Shown here piece after piece: positions 17,432 to 26,387 of a DNA stretch of 64,000 nt. The DNA comes from Salinimicrobium profundisediminis. GTDB taxonomy: Bacteria; Bacteroidota; Bacteroidia; Flavobacteriales; Flavobacteriaceae. A program made the translations under genes and the position numbers. Location of the stretch: assembly GCF_026241755.1 (NCBI RefSeq), contig NZ_JAPJDA010000019.1, forward strand, positions 1-64,000, read 5' to 3'. The notes below the pieces were generated by a model that did not search any database, was not told the origin of the DNA, and saw only the letters and a list, made by a program, of their open reading frames with translations. Positions within the stretch are counted from its first letter, which is position 1. Each line of letters begins with the position of its first letter.

Positions 17432-17616
17432 TCTGTGTCAGTTATAAAGTTGACAAGTCTCAAAATTAATAAATGTTATGCCGCTTTCCCTATATTTTTT
17501 ACATTAAAATACACTTTTGCGGCATCTGTAAAGGATTTGGTAAAAACTTCTACTATGATTAAAAATAGCGAAATTTTCTGCTTTTTTGTTAACGAATTGT
17601 TAATGAAAGCAAAGCT

Positions 17617-17645
17617 AAAAAAACCGGAGGTGATGTGCCTCCGGT
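17617..17645 (-). terminator. Intrinsic terminator after gcvP
   Basis: ACCGGAGG pairs with CCTCCGGT around a 7-base loop. On the minus strand it is followed by seven T. It lies 11 bases past the gcvP stop. Confidence 0.92.
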
Positions 17646-17655
17646 GTTTCTCTTT

Positions 17656-20508
17656 TTAATCTTCCATATATTCTTCTATGGGCGCACAGGTGCAAATGAG
17701 ATTCCTGTCTCCAAAGGCTTCATCAACTCTTCGAATGGAGGGCCAGAATTTGTTTTCGGCCAGGTAATCTATAGGAAAAGCTGCTTTTTGCCTTGTGTAT
17801 GGGAAATTCCACTCGTCGGTAGTCAACATTGCCAGCGTGTGAGGGGAATTCTTCAGTACATTGTTAGGTTCATCTTCTGTAGCTTCGTCAATTTCTTTAC
17901 GTATAGAGATAAGTGCGTCACAAAACCTGTCAAGTTCAGCTTTACTTTCACTTTCGGTAGGTTCTATCATCAAAGTTCCGGCAACAGGGAATGACACTGT
18001 TGGGGCGTGGAAGCCGTAATCAATAAGCCTTTTTGCAATATCGGTCACTTCAATTCCTTTGGCTTTAAATGGGCGGCAATCCACGATCATTTCGTGGGCA
18101 GCCCTTCCGCGTTCACCACTGTAAAGGGTTTTGTAGTGTTCTTCTATACGAGATTTGATGTAGTTGGCGTTTAAAATGGCAAATTGCGTCACCTTTTTAA
18201 GGCCTTCTGCACCCAGCATTTTGATATAGCCATAAGAGATAAGGCAAACCAGCGCAGATCCCCATGGAGCTGATGAAATTGCGGTAATAGCATCATCACC
18301 ACCTGTCTTTACTACCGGATTCCCTGGTAAGAACGGCACAAGTTGTTTTGCAACACATATGGGGCCAACACCCGGGCCGCCACCGCCATGCGGAATAGCA
18401 AAGGTTTTGTGAAGGTTGAGGTGGCAAACATCGGCGCCAATTGCTCCTGGACTGGTTAGGCCTACCTGTGCATTCATATTTGCACCATCCATATAAACCT
18501 GCCCGCCATACTGGTGGATAATATCGATAACCTCCATAATGGCCGACTCAAATACTCCGTGAGTTGAAGGATAAGTCACCATGAGTGCCGCCAGGTTATC
18601 TTTGTGTTTAAGGGCTTTTTCCTTAAGATCTTCTATGTCAATATTGCCCGATTCGGTAGACTTGGTAACTACCACTTTCATTCCGGCCATAACTGCTGAA
18701 GCAGGATTGGTACCGTGAGCTGATGATGGAATAAGACAAATATTCCTGTGAGATTCCCCGCGTGATTTGTGGTACTTACGAATCACCATGAGTCCGGCAT
18801 ATTCTCCCTGTGCGCCCGAGTTTGGCTGTAGGGAAGTGCCGGCAAATCCTGTAATTTCTGTGAGTTGTTCTTCCAGTTTTTTCAGAACAATTTGATAACC
18901 TTCTGCCTGCTCTACAGGAACAAAAGGATGCAGATTTCCCCACTGCGGATAGCTTATTGGGAGCATTTCGGCAGCGGCATTGAGCTTCATGGTGCATGAA
19001 CCCAGCGAGATCATGGAGTGATTAAGGGAAAGATCCTTACGCTCTAATTTTTTGATGTATCGCATCAACTCTGTTTCTGAATGATAAGAGTTGAAAACTT
19101 CATTTTTAAGAAATTCCGTTTTGCGTTCTACTGAAGCAGGAATGTAATTGTTTTCTGAAAGCTCAGTAGCTTTAATGGCTTCTTTACCGGCGGCTTCAGC
19201 AAAAATTTCAAGAATGGTATTTACATCATCAAGGTTTGTAGATTCATTCAGGGAAATTGCCACTACGTCTGAAGACGGGTAGTAGAAATTCACCTCATTT
19301 CGTTCTGCAATCTCCTTTACTTTCGCTGCTTCAGCTTTAATAAGTACAGTATCGAAAAATGTAGAATTCAGCTGGGAAAAACCTAATTTCTCAACATTTT
19401 CAGCAACAGTTGCGGCCAGGCTGTGAACCCTATTGGCAATGAATTTTAATCCGCGTGGGCCGTGGTAAACAGCGTACATACCTGCCATTACAGCTAAAAG
19501 TACCTGTGCGGTACAAATATTTGAGGTCGCTCTGTCTCTTTTAATATGTTGCTCCCGGGTTTGAAGTGCCATACGAAGGGCAAAGTTGCCATCGGTATCT
19601 TTGGTCACTCCAATAATTCGGCCGGGAATGCTTCTTTTGTATTCTTCTTTAGTGGCAAAATAGGCAGCATGAGGCCCGCCGTAACCTAACGGAATTCCGA
19701 AGCGCTGGGTAGTTCCCACTACCACGTCTACTCCAAATTCTCCAGGAGCACGTAGCTTCACAAGACTTAAAATGTCGGCAGCTACTGCGGTTTTTATATT
19801 GTGTTCTTTGGCTTTGGCAACAAATTGAGAATAATCGTACACCTGGCCCATTCTTCCGGGATACTGGAGAAAAGCTCCAAAAAACTCTTCGGAAAAATCG
19901 AATTCTTCATGATCTCCAATAACCAGTTCAATACCCAGCGGAATTGCACGGGTTTTAAGAAGATCTATAGTTTGCGGAAGTACAAGTTCTGAAACAAAGA
20001 ACTTATTGATATTATTTTTCTTTTGATCTCTTTCACGCACTTCATATAGCAAAGACATAGCTTCGGCGGCGGCAGTACCTTCATCAAGCAAAGAAGCATT
20101 AGCCAGTTCCATTCCGGTAAGATCGGCTATTACAGTCTGGAAGTTCAAAAGTGCTTCCAGCCTTCCCTGGGCAATCTCGGCCTGGTAAGGCGTGTAGGCG
20201 GTATACCAACCCGGATTCTCCAGAATGTTACGCTGAATTACAGGTGGGGTGATTGATTGGTGATAGCCAAGCCCAATATATGTCCTGAAAACCTTATTTT
20301 TGGCAGCCAGCGAGATGCTGTGGGCAATATATTCATGTTCGCTCATGGCCGGGGCAAGCTCAAGATCCTTTTTTAGGCGAATATCATCGGGCAGGGTTTC
20401 GTAGATTAGTTGATCTATTGAGTCAACTCCAATAGTCTCCAACATGTCCTTTAGATCATGTTCCCGTGGGCCTATATGACGTGTAGCAAAAGAAAAAGTA
20501 TTCATCAA
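17656..20508 (-). CDS. gcvP: Glycine dehydrogenase (decarboxylating), P protein
   Basis: PLP enzyme of the glycine cleavage system that decarboxylates glycine and loads the aminomethyl group on the H protein. The 950-residue length equals the fused alpha-beta type. Landmarks are RHIGPRE at the N-terminus, [11 protein letters not shown], the repeat-half boundary near [18 protein letters not shown], and the PLP lysine near residue 700 in [18 protein letters not shown]. It stands alone on its strand; gcvT and gcvH are elsewhere. A strong terminator follows. The divergent UbiA-like gene starts 113 bases upstream. Confidence 0.97.
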   Translation of the reverse strand: MMNTFSFATRHIGPREHDLKDMLETIGVDSIDQLIYETLPDDIRLKKDLELAPAMSEHEYIAHSISLAAKNKVFRTYIGLGYHQSITPPVIQRNILENPGWYTAYTPYQAEIAQGRLEALLNFQTVIADLTGMELANASLLDEGTAAAEAMSLLYEVRERDQKKNNINKFFVSELVLPQTIDLLKTRAIPLGIELVIGDHEEFDFSEEFFGAFLQYPGRMGQVYDYSQFVAKAKEHNIKTAVAADILSLVKLRAPGEFGVDVVVGTTQRFGIPLGYGGPHAAYFATKEEYKRSIPGRIIGVTKDTDGNFALRMALQTREQHIKRDRATSNICTAQVLLAVMAGMYAVYHGPRGLKFIANRVHSLAATVAENVEKLGFSQLNSTFFDTVLIKAEAAKVKEIAERNEVNFYYPSSDVVAISLNESTNLDDVNTILEIFAEAAGKEAIKATELSENNYIPASVERKTEFLKNEVFNSYHSETELMRYIKKLERKDLSLNHSMISLGSCTMKLNAAAEMLPISYPQWGNLHPFVPVEQAEGYQIVLKKLEEQLTEITGFAGTSLQPNSGAQGEYAGLMVIRKYHKSRGESHRNICLIPSSAHGTNPASAVMAGMKVVVTKSTESGNIDIEDLKEKALKHKDNLAALMVTYPSTHGVFESAIMEVIDIIHQYGGQVYMDGANMNAQVGLTSPGAIGADVCHLNLHKTFAIPHGGGGPGVGPICVAKQLVPFLPGNPVVKTGGDDAITAISSAPWGSALVCLISYGYIKMLGAEGLKKVTQFAILNANYIKSRIEEHYKTLYSGERGRAAHEMIVDCRPFKAKGIEVTDIAKRLIDYGFHAPTVSFPVAGTLMIEPTESESKAELDRFCDALISIRKEIDEATEDEPNNVLKNSPHTLAMLTTDEWNFPYTRQKAAFPIDYLAENKFWPSIRRVDEAFGDRNLICTCAPIEEYMED

Positions 20509-20620
20509 GTAAAAGTTGTGTTTTGAAGGGCGAAAATAAGCATTTTCAACCTAATTTTTAGTGATTTAAAACAGCAAGATTGGTAAAGTTTTTAAGCTCT
20601 GGCCTGTTGCCTTTACAGTT

Positions 20621-21433
20621 GTGAAAAAAATATTTGATTTCTATATTAATAGCAGTATTCACGTGGCTTTAGCGGTGGTTTCGCTTTGCCTTGTAACTGT
20701 GCTGCATTTTGGAGGGCAAATTGACCCTGGCCTGCTGGTTTTTATCTTTTTTGCAGTGGTAACAGGATACAATTTTGTGAAGTATGCCGCAGTAGCCGGC
20801 CTGCATCACCGAACACTCACCCGCGGACTCAAAAACATTCAGATATTTTCTCTTTTTTGCTTTACCGGGTTGCTCATTTCTTCTTTTTTTATTGATTTCA
20901 AAATCCTGCTGCTAAGTGCCTTTTTTGGATCCCTAACTGCGCTTTATGCCCTGCCTGTCTTCAGCAAAAGAAGAAATTTGAGAAGCATCTCGGGCATTAA
21001 GATATTCATTATTGGTATTGTGTGGGCCGGGGTGACCGTAGTGCTTCCCGGAATAGGTGTCAAAAATGCCATTTTTGGAGACCTGTTTCTCGAAATGTTT
21101 CAGCGGTTTTTGTTGGTGCTGGTCTGGATCCTGCCGTTCGAGATAAGGGACTTAAAGTACGACCTGGAGCAGTTGGGAACCCTTCCGCAGCGAATAGGGG
21201 TTACCAGGACTAAAATCGTGGGCCTGCTGCTACTGGGGGTGGTAATTGTGACAGAACTTTTAAAAACTTCAGGGTCACAGGCCTCTTTTAATGCTTTGGT
21301 TGTAATGTGTCTTCTAACTGCCTTTTTTGTAATGGCCAGTAAAGAACACCGAAGCCGCTACTTTACCGCTTTTTGGGTGGAAGCAATTCCCATCTTATGG
21401 CTGGTGATTCTTTTAATGTTAAAAGTCTTTTGA
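20621..21433 (+). CDS. UbiA-like integral membrane protein, function unknown
   Basis: A 270-residue membrane protein with about eight hydrophobic segments, reminiscent of the UbiA prenyltransferase superfamily in hydropathy and in the small polar loops (for example GYNFVKYAAVAGLHHR and FEIRDLKYDLEQLGTLPQRI). The second contains a DxxxD-like acidic motif in the place of UbiA motif II. The first acidic motif NDxxD is not recognisable, so activity is doubtful. The frame starts with GTG at 20621, followed by KKIFDFYINSS. Its 3' end overlaps the convergent zinc-finger gene by 15 bases. A perfect dispersed palindrome lies inside (encoding KNAIF). Confidence 0.7.
   Translation: MKKIFDFYINSSIHVALAVVSLCLVTVLHFGGQIDPGLLVFIFFAVVTGYNFVKYAAVAGLHHRTLTRGLKNIQIFSLFCFTGLLISSFFIDFKILLLSAFFGSLTALYALPVFSKRRNLRSISGIKIFIIGIVWAGVTVVLPGIGVKNAIFGDLFLEMFQRFLLVLVWILPFEIRDLKYDLEQLGTLPQRIGVTRTKIVGLLLLGVVIVTELLKTSGSQASFNALVVMCLLTAFFVMASKEHRSRYFTAFWVEAIPILWLVILLMLKVF
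21061..21077. repeat. Dispersed palindrome copy 4 (perfect)
   Basis: CAAAAATGCCATTTTTG within the UbiA-like gene, encoding KNAIF with the first C in the third codon position. The base before is T (GTC codon), the same left flank GTGT as copy 3. Confidence 0.9.
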
Positions 21434-21679
21434 AGTTCCGTTTTTGATCTTATTTCTGAAAACTTCCTTTTCCTGTGAAGAGCAGGTTTTAATATCAGCT
21501 TTTTTCAGAAGAGCACTTAGTTTCTGGTTATTGTGGAAGTAATCATTACAGGTTCGGCAAAAGTAGAGGTGGAGCTTCAGTCTTAACTTTTCAATAAAAC
21601 CGGCCTCTTTATATTCGGCCTTTGTGCAAACTTTTTCTGCTTCGGCGCAGCTAAGTTTCATAAAATGTAATCTCTTCAT
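21419..21679 (-). CDS. Small zinc-finger (zf-HC2-like) protein, putative anti-sigma partner
   Basis: An 86-residue cytoplasmic protein with the pattern Cys-x(6)-Cys near the start (KLSCAEAEKVC) and a C-terminal HLYFCRTC, matching the ZAS/zf-HC2 zinc-binding module (H-x3-C-x2-C) of anti-sigma factors. There is no transmembrane segment. It begins one base after the stop of the ECF sigma factor, the standard place for its regulator, which supports the role. A second in-frame ATG at 21661 (MKLSC) could be the real start. The 3' end overlaps the convergent UbiA-like gene by 15 bases. Confidence 0.72.
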   Translation of the reverse strand: MKRLHFMKLSCAEAEKVCTKAEYKEAGFIEKLRLKLHLYFCRTCNDYFHNNQKLSALLKKADIKTCSSQEKEVFRNKIKNGTSKDF

Positions 21680-21680
21680 G

Positions 21681-22232
21681 CTAAAACCAATTTTTCTCCA
21701 GGCATTTAGCCAGAGAAGTTCTGGCCCTGTGAATAATCACCCAAAGGTTAGACGGACTAATTTCAAATTCATTACAAATGGTTTCGGTATCTACACCATC
21801 AATGGTCTTCATTTTAAAAATGGCTGCCTGTTTTTCATTGAGCTGGTCAACACAATCCAGAATGGCAAGCCCCAGTTCGTGGTTTTCCATCTCGTCTTCG
21901 GCTGTCATGAGAGAAAGGTCGGCTACCCTTTCTTCCAGCCAGTCACCTTCATTGTCGCTGTCGCGGAATTGCATTTTAACTTCGGCCTGTCCTTTTTGGG
22001 AATTGTTCCGGCGGTAATGGTCAATGATCTTTCGTTTTAAGATTGAAATGAGCCAGGTTCTTTCCGAAGCTTCTCCCTTAAAATTTTTCATGGAGTTGAG
22101 CCCGGCCAGGAAGGTTTCAGAAACAAGATCGTTTGCCATTTCCCGGTCATTTATGCGCACAATGGTGTAGTTGAACAGGTAATCTGCATACCTGTCTACC
22201 CATTTTTCTGGATTAATGCTGTTTGCTTCCAT
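21681..22232 (-). CDS. ECF-type sigma-70 family RNA polymerase sigma factor
   Basis: A 183-residue alternative sigma factor. Region 2 spans about 18-75 (DYLFNYTIVRIND, then SERTWLISILKRKIIDHYRR, the -10 binding helix). An acidic linker of about 40 residues follows. Region 4 (about 128-180) has LNEKQAAIFKMKTIDG and the recognition helix near SPSNLWVIIHRARTSL. It is followed immediately by a small zinc-finger protein likely to control it. No auto-regulatory promoter was identified in the 92-base gap upstream. Confidence 0.9.
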   Translation of the reverse strand: MEANSINPEKWVDRYADYLFNYTIVRINDREMANDLVSETFLAGLNSMKNFKGEASERTWLISILKRKIIDHYRRNNSQKGQAEVKMQFRDSDNEGDWLEERVADLSLMTAEDEMENHELGLAILDCVDQLNEKQAAIFKMKTIDGVDTETICNEFEISPSNLWVIIHRARTSLAKCLEKNWF

Positions 22233-22324
22233 AATTGGCCGGTTCTCTCAAAAATAGCAAAAGATTTGGTTAATGCTTTTGTGCATTCGCCAAACCTTCT
22301 GCTTATTTTGTAGTATATACTGTC

Positions 22325-24358
22325 TTATTTCTTCGGAAGCAGTCCTGCTCTGCGCAACAAGGCTTCGGGAGCAGCCTCTTTTCCCCTGAAGCGTTTGTAC
22401 AAGGTCAACGGGTGCTCGGTGCCTCCCTGAGAAAGTACGGTTTCCCTGAATTTATTGGCGGTTTCCCTGTCAAAAATGCCATTTTCAGTAAAGAATTCAA
22501 AAGCATCGGCGTCCAGTACTTCTGCCCATTTATAGGAATAGTAACCGGCAGCATAGCCTCCCTGGAAGATATGTGAAAACGAAGTGCTCATGCAGTTCTC
22601 TTTCACTTCAGGATAAAGCTGTGTAGTCTCAAAGGCTTTTTCTTCATGGGCTTTAACATCATCAATGCCTGAAGGATCTTTGCTGTGCCAGCTCATGTCA
22701 AGAATTCCAAAACTAAGCTGTCTTAAAGTGGCCATGCCTTCATGGAAGGTAGCCGAATCTTTGATCTTTTGAATAAGATCATCGGGGATCACTTCGCCGG
22801 TCTCGTAATGGGTGGCGAAAAGTTTCAACGCATCTTTCTCATAGCACCAGTTTTCGAGTACCTGGCTTGGAAGTTCGACAAAATCCCAGAAAACGTTAGT
22901 GCCCGAAATACTTGGATAAATTGTATCGGCCAACATGCCGTGAAGGGCGTGACCAAATTCATGGAAGAGGGTAGTAACCTCGTTGAACGTGAGCAGAGAT
23001 GGCTCTTCATCTGTAGGTTTTGTGAAATTGCAGACTATAGAAATATGTGGGCGCTCATTTTTACCTTTTTGGCGATATTGAGATTTGTAAGATGTCATCC
23101 ATGCGCCACCACGCTTGCCTTCCCGCGGATGGAAATCGGCGTAAAAAAGGGCAATTTCCTTACCTTCTTCGTCAGTAACGAGGTAGGTTTGCACCTCAGG
23201 ATGATAGGTTTCTGCCTCAAAGACCTGTTGGAAATTGAGACCATAAAGTTTTTCGGCTACGATAAAGACACCTTTGATGACGTTGTTGAGCTCAAAATAA
23301 GGCTTGAGCTGTTCATCGTCGAGGTCAAAAAGTTTTTGCTTCAGTTTTTCTGAATAATAGGCCGCATCCCATTTTTCGAGTCGGTCGATCTGGTCAAGGT
23401 CCTGCGCAAAACTCTCAAGTTCATGAAATTCCTTTTCGGCTGCCGGTTTGGCTTTTTCCAAAAGTTCTTCCATGAAGGAATTTACTTTTTCTGGAGTTTC
23501 GGCCATGCGTTCTTCCAGTTTGAAATGCGCATAGGTTGGATAACCCAAAAGATTCGCCTTTTTATGCCGCAGTTTTACAATTTGCAGCACATTCTCCCTA
23601 TTGTCAAGCTCGTCTCCGTGAAAACCCTTAGCTCCAAAAGCAATGGCAAGTTCTTTGCGCAGCGCTCTGCTTTTGGCATATTTCATAAACGGGATGTAGC
23701 TGGGGTAATGAAGGTTAAAGATCCATCCTTCTTTATTCTTTTCTTTTGCCAGCATCTTCGCTGCGGTACGGGCACCTTTGGGCAGGCCTTCAAGATCTTC
23801 TTCGCGGGTGATATGGAGTTCGTACCTGTTAGTTTCGGCCAGCACGTTTTCTCCAAAGTTGAGGCTTAAAGAAGCCAGTTTTTTATCCAGTTCTCGTAGC
23901 TCCTGCTTTTGCCCGGCATCAAGGTTCGCACCGTTGCGTTTAAACATCTTGTACTTCTTGTCCAGCAAGGTGCTTTGTTCAATGCTGAGGTTGAGGCTGT
24001 CTTTGTTTTCATAAACCGCTTTTACCTTTTGAAAAAGTACCGGATCCTGGATAATGTCATTTTTGAAGTCGGTTAATACCGGGGATATTTCCTGGGCCAG
24101 TTTCTGAATTTCTTCATTGGTCTCGGCTGAGTTAATATTGAAGAAGATGCTGGTAATTCTGTCAAGTTGTTCTCCTGCAAACTCAAGGGCTTCTACGGTG
24201 TTTTCAAAAGTAGGGGCTGCACTTGAAGCAGTGATTTGCTCAATATCCTGTTGCGCCCGCCTGATAGCTTCTTCTATGGCCGGTTTGTAGTGCCCGGTTT
24301 TTATTTTCATAAAAGGAGCGGTATCGAATTTTTCCAGGAGTGGATTTCTTTCTGTCAT
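22325..24358 (-). CDS. M3 family oligopeptidase (Dcp-like)
   Basis: Zinc oligopeptidase of the thimet/peptidyl-dipeptidase family, 677 residues. The active site HEFGHALH sits near residue 465 (TLFHEFGHALHGM). Other family signatures are LLTFNEV before it and GGYAAGYYSYKWAEVLDADAF (about 605-625) with the substrate-binding tyrosines. The N-terminus (MTERNPLLEKFDTAPF) has no signal peptide, so it acts in the cytoplasm on short peptides. It stands as a single transcription unit with about 90 bases on one side and 200 on the other. A two-mismatch copy of the dispersed palindrome lies near the 3' end. Confidence 0.93.
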   Translation of the reverse strand: MTERNPLLEKFDTAPFMKIKTGHYKPAIEEAIRRAQQDIEQITASSAAPTFENTVEALEFAGEQLDRITSIFFNINSAETNEEIQKLAQEISPVLTDFKNDIIQDPVLFQKVKAVYENKDSLNLSIEQSTLLDKKYKMFKRNGANLDAGQKQELRELDKKLASLSLNFGENVLAETNRYELHITREEDLEGLPKGARTAAKMLAKEKNKEGWIFNLHYPSYIPFMKYAKSRALRKELAIAFGAKGFHGDELDNRENVLQIVKLRHKKANLLGYPTYAHFKLEERMAETPEKVNSFMEELLEKAKPAAEKEFHELESFAQDLDQIDRLEKWDAAYYSEKLKQKLFDLDDEQLKPYFELNNVIKGVFIVAEKLYGLNFQQVFEAETYHPEVQTYLVTDEEGKEIALFYADFHPREGKRGGAWMTSYKSQYRQKGKNERPHISIVCNFTKPTDEEPSLLTFNEVTTLFHEFGHALHGMLADTIYPSISGTNVFWDFVELPSQVLENWCYEKDALKLFATHYETGEVIPDDLIQKIKDSATFHEGMATLRQLSFGILDMSWHSKDPSGIDDVKAHEEKAFETTQLYPEVKENCMSTSFSHIFQGGYAAGYYSYKWAEVLDADAFEFFTENGIFDRETANKFRETVLSQGGTEHPLTLYKRFRGKEAAPEALLRRAGLLPKK
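22471..22487. repeat. Dispersed palindrome copy 5 (two mismatches)
   Basis: CAAAAATGCCATTTTCA. The left arm is perfect and the last two bases of the right arm differ. It lies in the M3 peptidase gene, where the minus strand encodes ENGIF. Confidence 0.55.
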
Positions 24359-24540
24359 ATAGCTTGAATAATTGACTTAATAGAATGCGTTTTAACGAAA
24401 TTTTTTGGAAAAGTTCGGAAAATTCTAAAATTATTCTTTACTTCACATTTCCCAAATTACTAAAGTCAGTAGCTTTTAGGTTTTTGATTAATATATTTAG
24501 AATGGTTAATAAATACTATTAAAACAACGAATGCTACTTT

Positions 24541-24564
24541 AAAGCCACGTGAAAACGTGGCTTT
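24541..24564 (-). terminator. Hairpin terminator after purE
   Basis: AAAGCCACGT pairs perfectly with ACGTGGCTTT; the plus-strand loop is GAAA. It overlaps the purE stop by one base. The T tract on the minus strand is short, so termination strength is uncertain. Confidence 0.6.
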
Positions 24565-25049
24565 TATTTTTTAATGCTTTTTGCGCCCTCAATTACTTTC
24601 TGTTTTAGGTCTTCCTTGTAATCTACGATTTTTTGAAGCACGTCCTGGTTTGAGCTACCAAGAATTTGCGCTGCCAGGATACCTGCATTTTTGGCTCCGT
24701 TGAGGGCTACAGTGGCTACAGGAACTCCTCCCGGCATTTGTAGAATAGACAATACAGAATCCCAGCCATCAATAGAATTACTCGATTTTACCGGCACCCC
24801 AATAACCGGCAGGGGGGAAAGAGATGCAATCATTCCCGGAAGGTGCGCGGCGCCACCGGCACCTGCAATAATTACATTTATACCGCGGGTATGAGCATTT
24901 TTCCCATAATCAAAAAGTTTGTCGGGGGTACGGTGAGCAGAAACTATATCTACTTCAACTTCTACATCAAAGGACTTTAATATATCTATTGCTTCCTGCA
25001 TTACCGGCATATCGCTGGTGCTGCCCATAATAATTCCTACTTTGCTCAT
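24564..25049 (-). CDS. purE: N5-carboxyaminoimidazole ribonucleotide mutase PurE
   Basis: Class I PurE, which converts N5-CAIR to CAIR in purine synthesis, acting after PurK. The 161-residue product shows GSTSDMPVM at the N-terminus, SAHRTPD around residue 45 and GAGGAAHLPGM around 75. I start at ATG 25049 (MSKVGIIMGS), the usual family start. A TTG ten codons upstream would begin inside the palindrome at 25062-25094. It follows purK on the same strand after 51 bases, the palindrome lying between them. Confidence 0.95.
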   Translation of the reverse strand: MSKVGIIMGSTSDMPVMQEAIDILKSFDVEVEVDIVSAHRTPDKLFDYGKNAHTRGINVIIAGAGGAAHLPGMIASLSPLPVIGVPVKSSNSIDGWDSVLSILQMPGGVPVATVALNGAKNAGILAAQILGSSNQDVLQKIVDYKEDLKQKVIEGAKSIKK

Positions 25050-25061
25050 ATAATAAATTTT

Positions 25062-25094
25062 AGACCTCACAGGTTTCAAAAACCTGTGAGGTCT
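25062..25094. repeat. 15-bp perfect inverted repeat between purK and purE
   Basis: AGACCTCACAGGTTT and AAACCTGTGAGGTCT form a perfect 15-base stem around a 3-base loop (CAA). There is no T tract on the purK-purE strand; on the plus strand GTTTTGTT follows. It is probably a REP-like intergenic palindrome, possibly also a partial terminator or processing hairpin between the two pur genes. Confidence 0.9.
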
Positions 25095-25100
25095 GTTTTG

Positions 25101-26258
25101 TTATTCGCTAATTACTCTAATTTTATTTTTGACCTCTTCAGCAATTTGTCTAGCTTTAGAAAGATCGGCATTTACTATGGTAACATGACCCATTTTTCTG
25201 AAAGGGCGGGTAATTTTTTTTCCGTAGATATGAGGGGTGACCCCTTTTAGTTTCATGATTTCGGAGATGTTCTCGTAAACCACATTTCCCGAAAAACCTT
25301 CTTCGCCTACCAGGTTCACCATTACGCCGCCGGCCTTACTTTCGGTATCTCCCAAAGGAAGATCTAGAATGGCTCTCAAATGCTGCTCAAACTGGTTGGT
25401 GAATGCTGCTTCTATGCTGTAGTGGCCGCTGTTGTGAGGCCGGGGCGCAACTTCGTTAACCAGGATCCCGTCTTCTTCTGTCTGGAACATTTCAACCGCC
25501 AGTAAACCAATGTGTTCATAGGCCCTTGAAACTTTTTCGGCAACTTTTCTCGCTTTTTCGGCTACCGCGGCATCAATCCGGGCCGGGCAAATCACGTATT
25601 CTACCTGGTTGGCTTCGGGATGAAATTCCATCTCAACCACAGGGTAGGTCTTTACCTCTCCCGATGGGTTGCGAGCCACAATTACTGCAAGTTCGTTCTT
25701 AAAAGGGATGAGATCTTCAGCAATACAGGCAGTTTCGGGTAAATCTTCGGCTGTTTGGAGGTTCTTGACCACTGCAACACCTTTACCGTCGTAACCTCCC
25801 GTTGTACTTTTCCACACAAGAGGCAGGGAAATTTCCCCTTTTTGAAGACCTTCCAAAAATGCCATTTTTGAGGAGTATTTCTGGTAAAGGGCAGTAGGGA
25901 CTTCGTGGCTGGTAAAGAAATCTTTTTGTACGCCTTTGTCCTGAATCTTCTTCAAGGTTTTGGATGAAGGATAGACTTCTATTCCTTCAGACTCTAATTT
26001 TTCAAGAGCTTCTACATTGACTGCTTCAATCTCAAAGGTGAGCACATCTGCTTTTCTTCCGAAGTTCACTACAGTGTCAAAATCCATGAGATCGCCGCGG
26101 GTAAATTCATCACAGGCAATCCTGCAGGGCGCTTCGGCATTAGGATCGAGTACAATGGTGCGAATGTCAAACTTTCGGGTTTCGTAAAGGAGCATTTTTC
26201 CAAGCTGGCCTCCACCGAGTATTCCGAGGGTGAAATCTGAAGAAAAATAATTGATCAT
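25101..26258 (-). CDS. purK: 5-(carboxyamino)imidazole ribonucleotide synthase PurK
   Basis: ATP-grasp enzyme that makes N5-CAIR from AIR, bicarbonate and ATP. The 385-residue protein has the N-terminal LGILGGGQLGKML (12-24), the ATP-grasp core WKSTTGGYDGKGVAVV (about 148-163), FKNELAVIVARN, and ATP/metal residues in NEVAPRPHNSGHYSIEA (about 265-281). It heads the purK-purE pair. A perfect copy of the dispersed palindrome is inside the gene (encoding SKMAFL). The start MINYFSSDF is the first Met of the frame. Confidence 0.95.
   Translation of the reverse strand: MINYFSSDFTLGILGGGQLGKMLLYETRKFDIRTIVLDPNAEAPCRIACDEFTRGDLMDFDTVVNFGRKADVLTFEIEAVNVEALEKLESEGIEVYPSSKTLKKIQDKGVQKDFFTSHEVPTALYQKYSSKMAFLEGLQKGEISLPLVWKSTTGGYDGKGVAVVKNLQTAEDLPETACIAEDLIPFKNELAVIVARNPSGEVKTYPVVEMEFHPEANQVEYVICPARIDAAVAEKARKVAEKVSRAYEHIGLLAVEMFQTEEDGILVNEVAPRPHNSGHYSIEAAFTNQFEQHLRAILDLPLGDTESKAGGVMVNLVGEEGFSGNVVYENISEIMKLKGVTPHIYGKKITRPFRKMGHVTIVNADLSKARQIAEEVKNKIRVISE
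25854..25870. repeat. Dispersed palindrome copy 6 (perfect)
   Basis: CAAAAATGCCATTTTTG within purK. The minus strand encodes SKMAFL, with the first C in the second codon position, as in copies 2 and 8. Confidence 0.9.
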
Positions 26259-26358
26259 TAATGAGGTGTTTCAGCAAAAATAATTTTAAAAATCTGAAAT
26301 GCCGCAAGATTCAGTTATAAATGCGCAGGGTTTGGCATCCTGAGTTGATTGGAATATG

Positions 26359-26366
26359 TATCTTTG
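26359..26366 (+). promoter_or_regulatory. Probable hpt-adk promoter -7 box
   Basis: TATCTTTG matches TAnnTTTG exactly, 21 bases before the TTG start at 26388. A TTTG at 26331-26334 lies 24 bases upstream, slightly more than the usual 19. Any start codon upstream of this box would not be transcribed. Confidence 0.6.
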
Positions 26367-26387
26367 CTTCCCAAAAATATTTTTGTT

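Noticed and set aside
21061-25870. Palindrome copies as a conserved peptide motif
   Set aside because: The coding copies give two different peptides (SKMxFL, KNAIF-like) in unrelated proteins on both strands, so a protein-level motif does not fit.
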